A stretch of 64,000 nucleotides of DNA from Hydractinia symbiolongicarpus (lineage: Eukaryota > Cnidaria > Hydrozoa > Anthoathecata > Hydractiniidae): assembly GCF_029227915.1 (NCBI RefSeq), contig NC_079881.1, positions 17,831,501 through 17,895,500 on the forward strand, written 5' to 3'. The stretch's first letter is position 1. Every line of letters begins with the position of its first letter. Made by a program: the position numbers and the translations under genes. Shown here one piece after another: positions 63,895 through 64,000 of this stretch. The notes beneath the pieces are model-generated. The model searched no databases, was not told the DNA's origin, and worked only from the letters and a program-made list of their open reading frames with translations.

Positions 63895-64000
63895 ATTTTT
63901 ATTCCACCTGTGGTAAGAGCTGGTGTTTAACAAAGGTTTAAAATTTTTAAAGGGAGTACTGCATGGTAAAACTGTTTATGCTTGAGAACTATATGGGGTA

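Overview
This is an AT-rich, intron-containing eukaryotic window with no bacterial features: no operons, no Shine-Dalgarno sites, no rRNA and no CRISPR. The repeat content suggests an early-branching metazoan, most likely a cnidarian and perhaps a hydrozoan. It holds REL-type LINEs, DIRS and Ngaro-like tyrosine-recombinase retroelements, a Crypton-type recombinase fragment, a Tnp2-like DNA transposon with a DUF4806-like partner, tRNA-derived SINEs and a C2H2/recombinase-like gene remnant. The species is an inference from these family resemblances. Only one ordinary host gene is clear, a two-exon class I methyltransferase at 57464-60520. Almost everything else is mobile-element sequence in various states of decay.

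The most unusual system is a family of non-LTR retrotransposons. Its polyprotein carries, in order, a reverse transcriptase (RT), a CCHC zinc finger, a restriction-enzyme-like endonuclease (REL) and a C-terminal ubiquitin-specific protease (USP). The best copy (C) is at 12917-17985. Other copies or fragments are at 725-3046 (A, minus), 9560-10110 and 10585-11873 (B), 12355-12780 (3' end only), 23263-26060 (D), and a diverged relative at 43715-46738. They belong to at least two subfamilies, so the USP was probably acquired before these split. The family shares a 3'-UTR block and several 3' ends carry a short hairpin (AGAGG/ACCTCT stem).

Layout. 1-720: intergenic with clustered AATACGG motifs. 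725-3046: LINE copy A. 3047-5438: 5'-truncated Ngaro/PAT-like element (RNase H, tyrosine recombinase, split direct repeats). 5439-8000: intergenic. 8001-9012: CR1/Jockey-like RT relic. 9560-12780: LINE fragments. 12917-17985: LINE copy C. 18888-21423: decayed SWIM zinc-finger gene. 23263-26060: LINE copy D. 27414-34025: a 6.6-kb DNA transposon bounded by CCCAGCAGACA inverted repeats, with a Tnp2-like transposase gene and a seven-exon DUF4806-like gene. 34870-41354: a tandem duplication of about 1.95 kb containing a C2H2/recombinase-like pseudogene. Its second copy is interrupted by a different REL-type LINE at 37429-39675. 43270-46738: Crypton-like, Merlin-like and USP fragments. 47040-50206: a second REL-type LINE of the 37-kb kind, carrying a SINE. 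50207-55082: an apparently complete DIRS retrotransposon with three open frames, inverted terminal repeats and a perfect internal complementary region. 57464-60520: the methyltransferase gene, with SINE-like sequences and a hairpin in its intron. 60623-63894: a MITE-like inverted-repeat element, a tandem array and GC-rich or perfect hairpins.

Functionally the window is a set of independent selfish elements around one metabolic-type gene. Four different tyrosine-recombinase lineages, two REL-LINE lineages and at least three DNA-transposon-type lineages occur within 64 kb. Only the DIRS element, the methyltransferase and probably the DUF4806-like gene look intact. The others carry frameshifts, stops or truncations.
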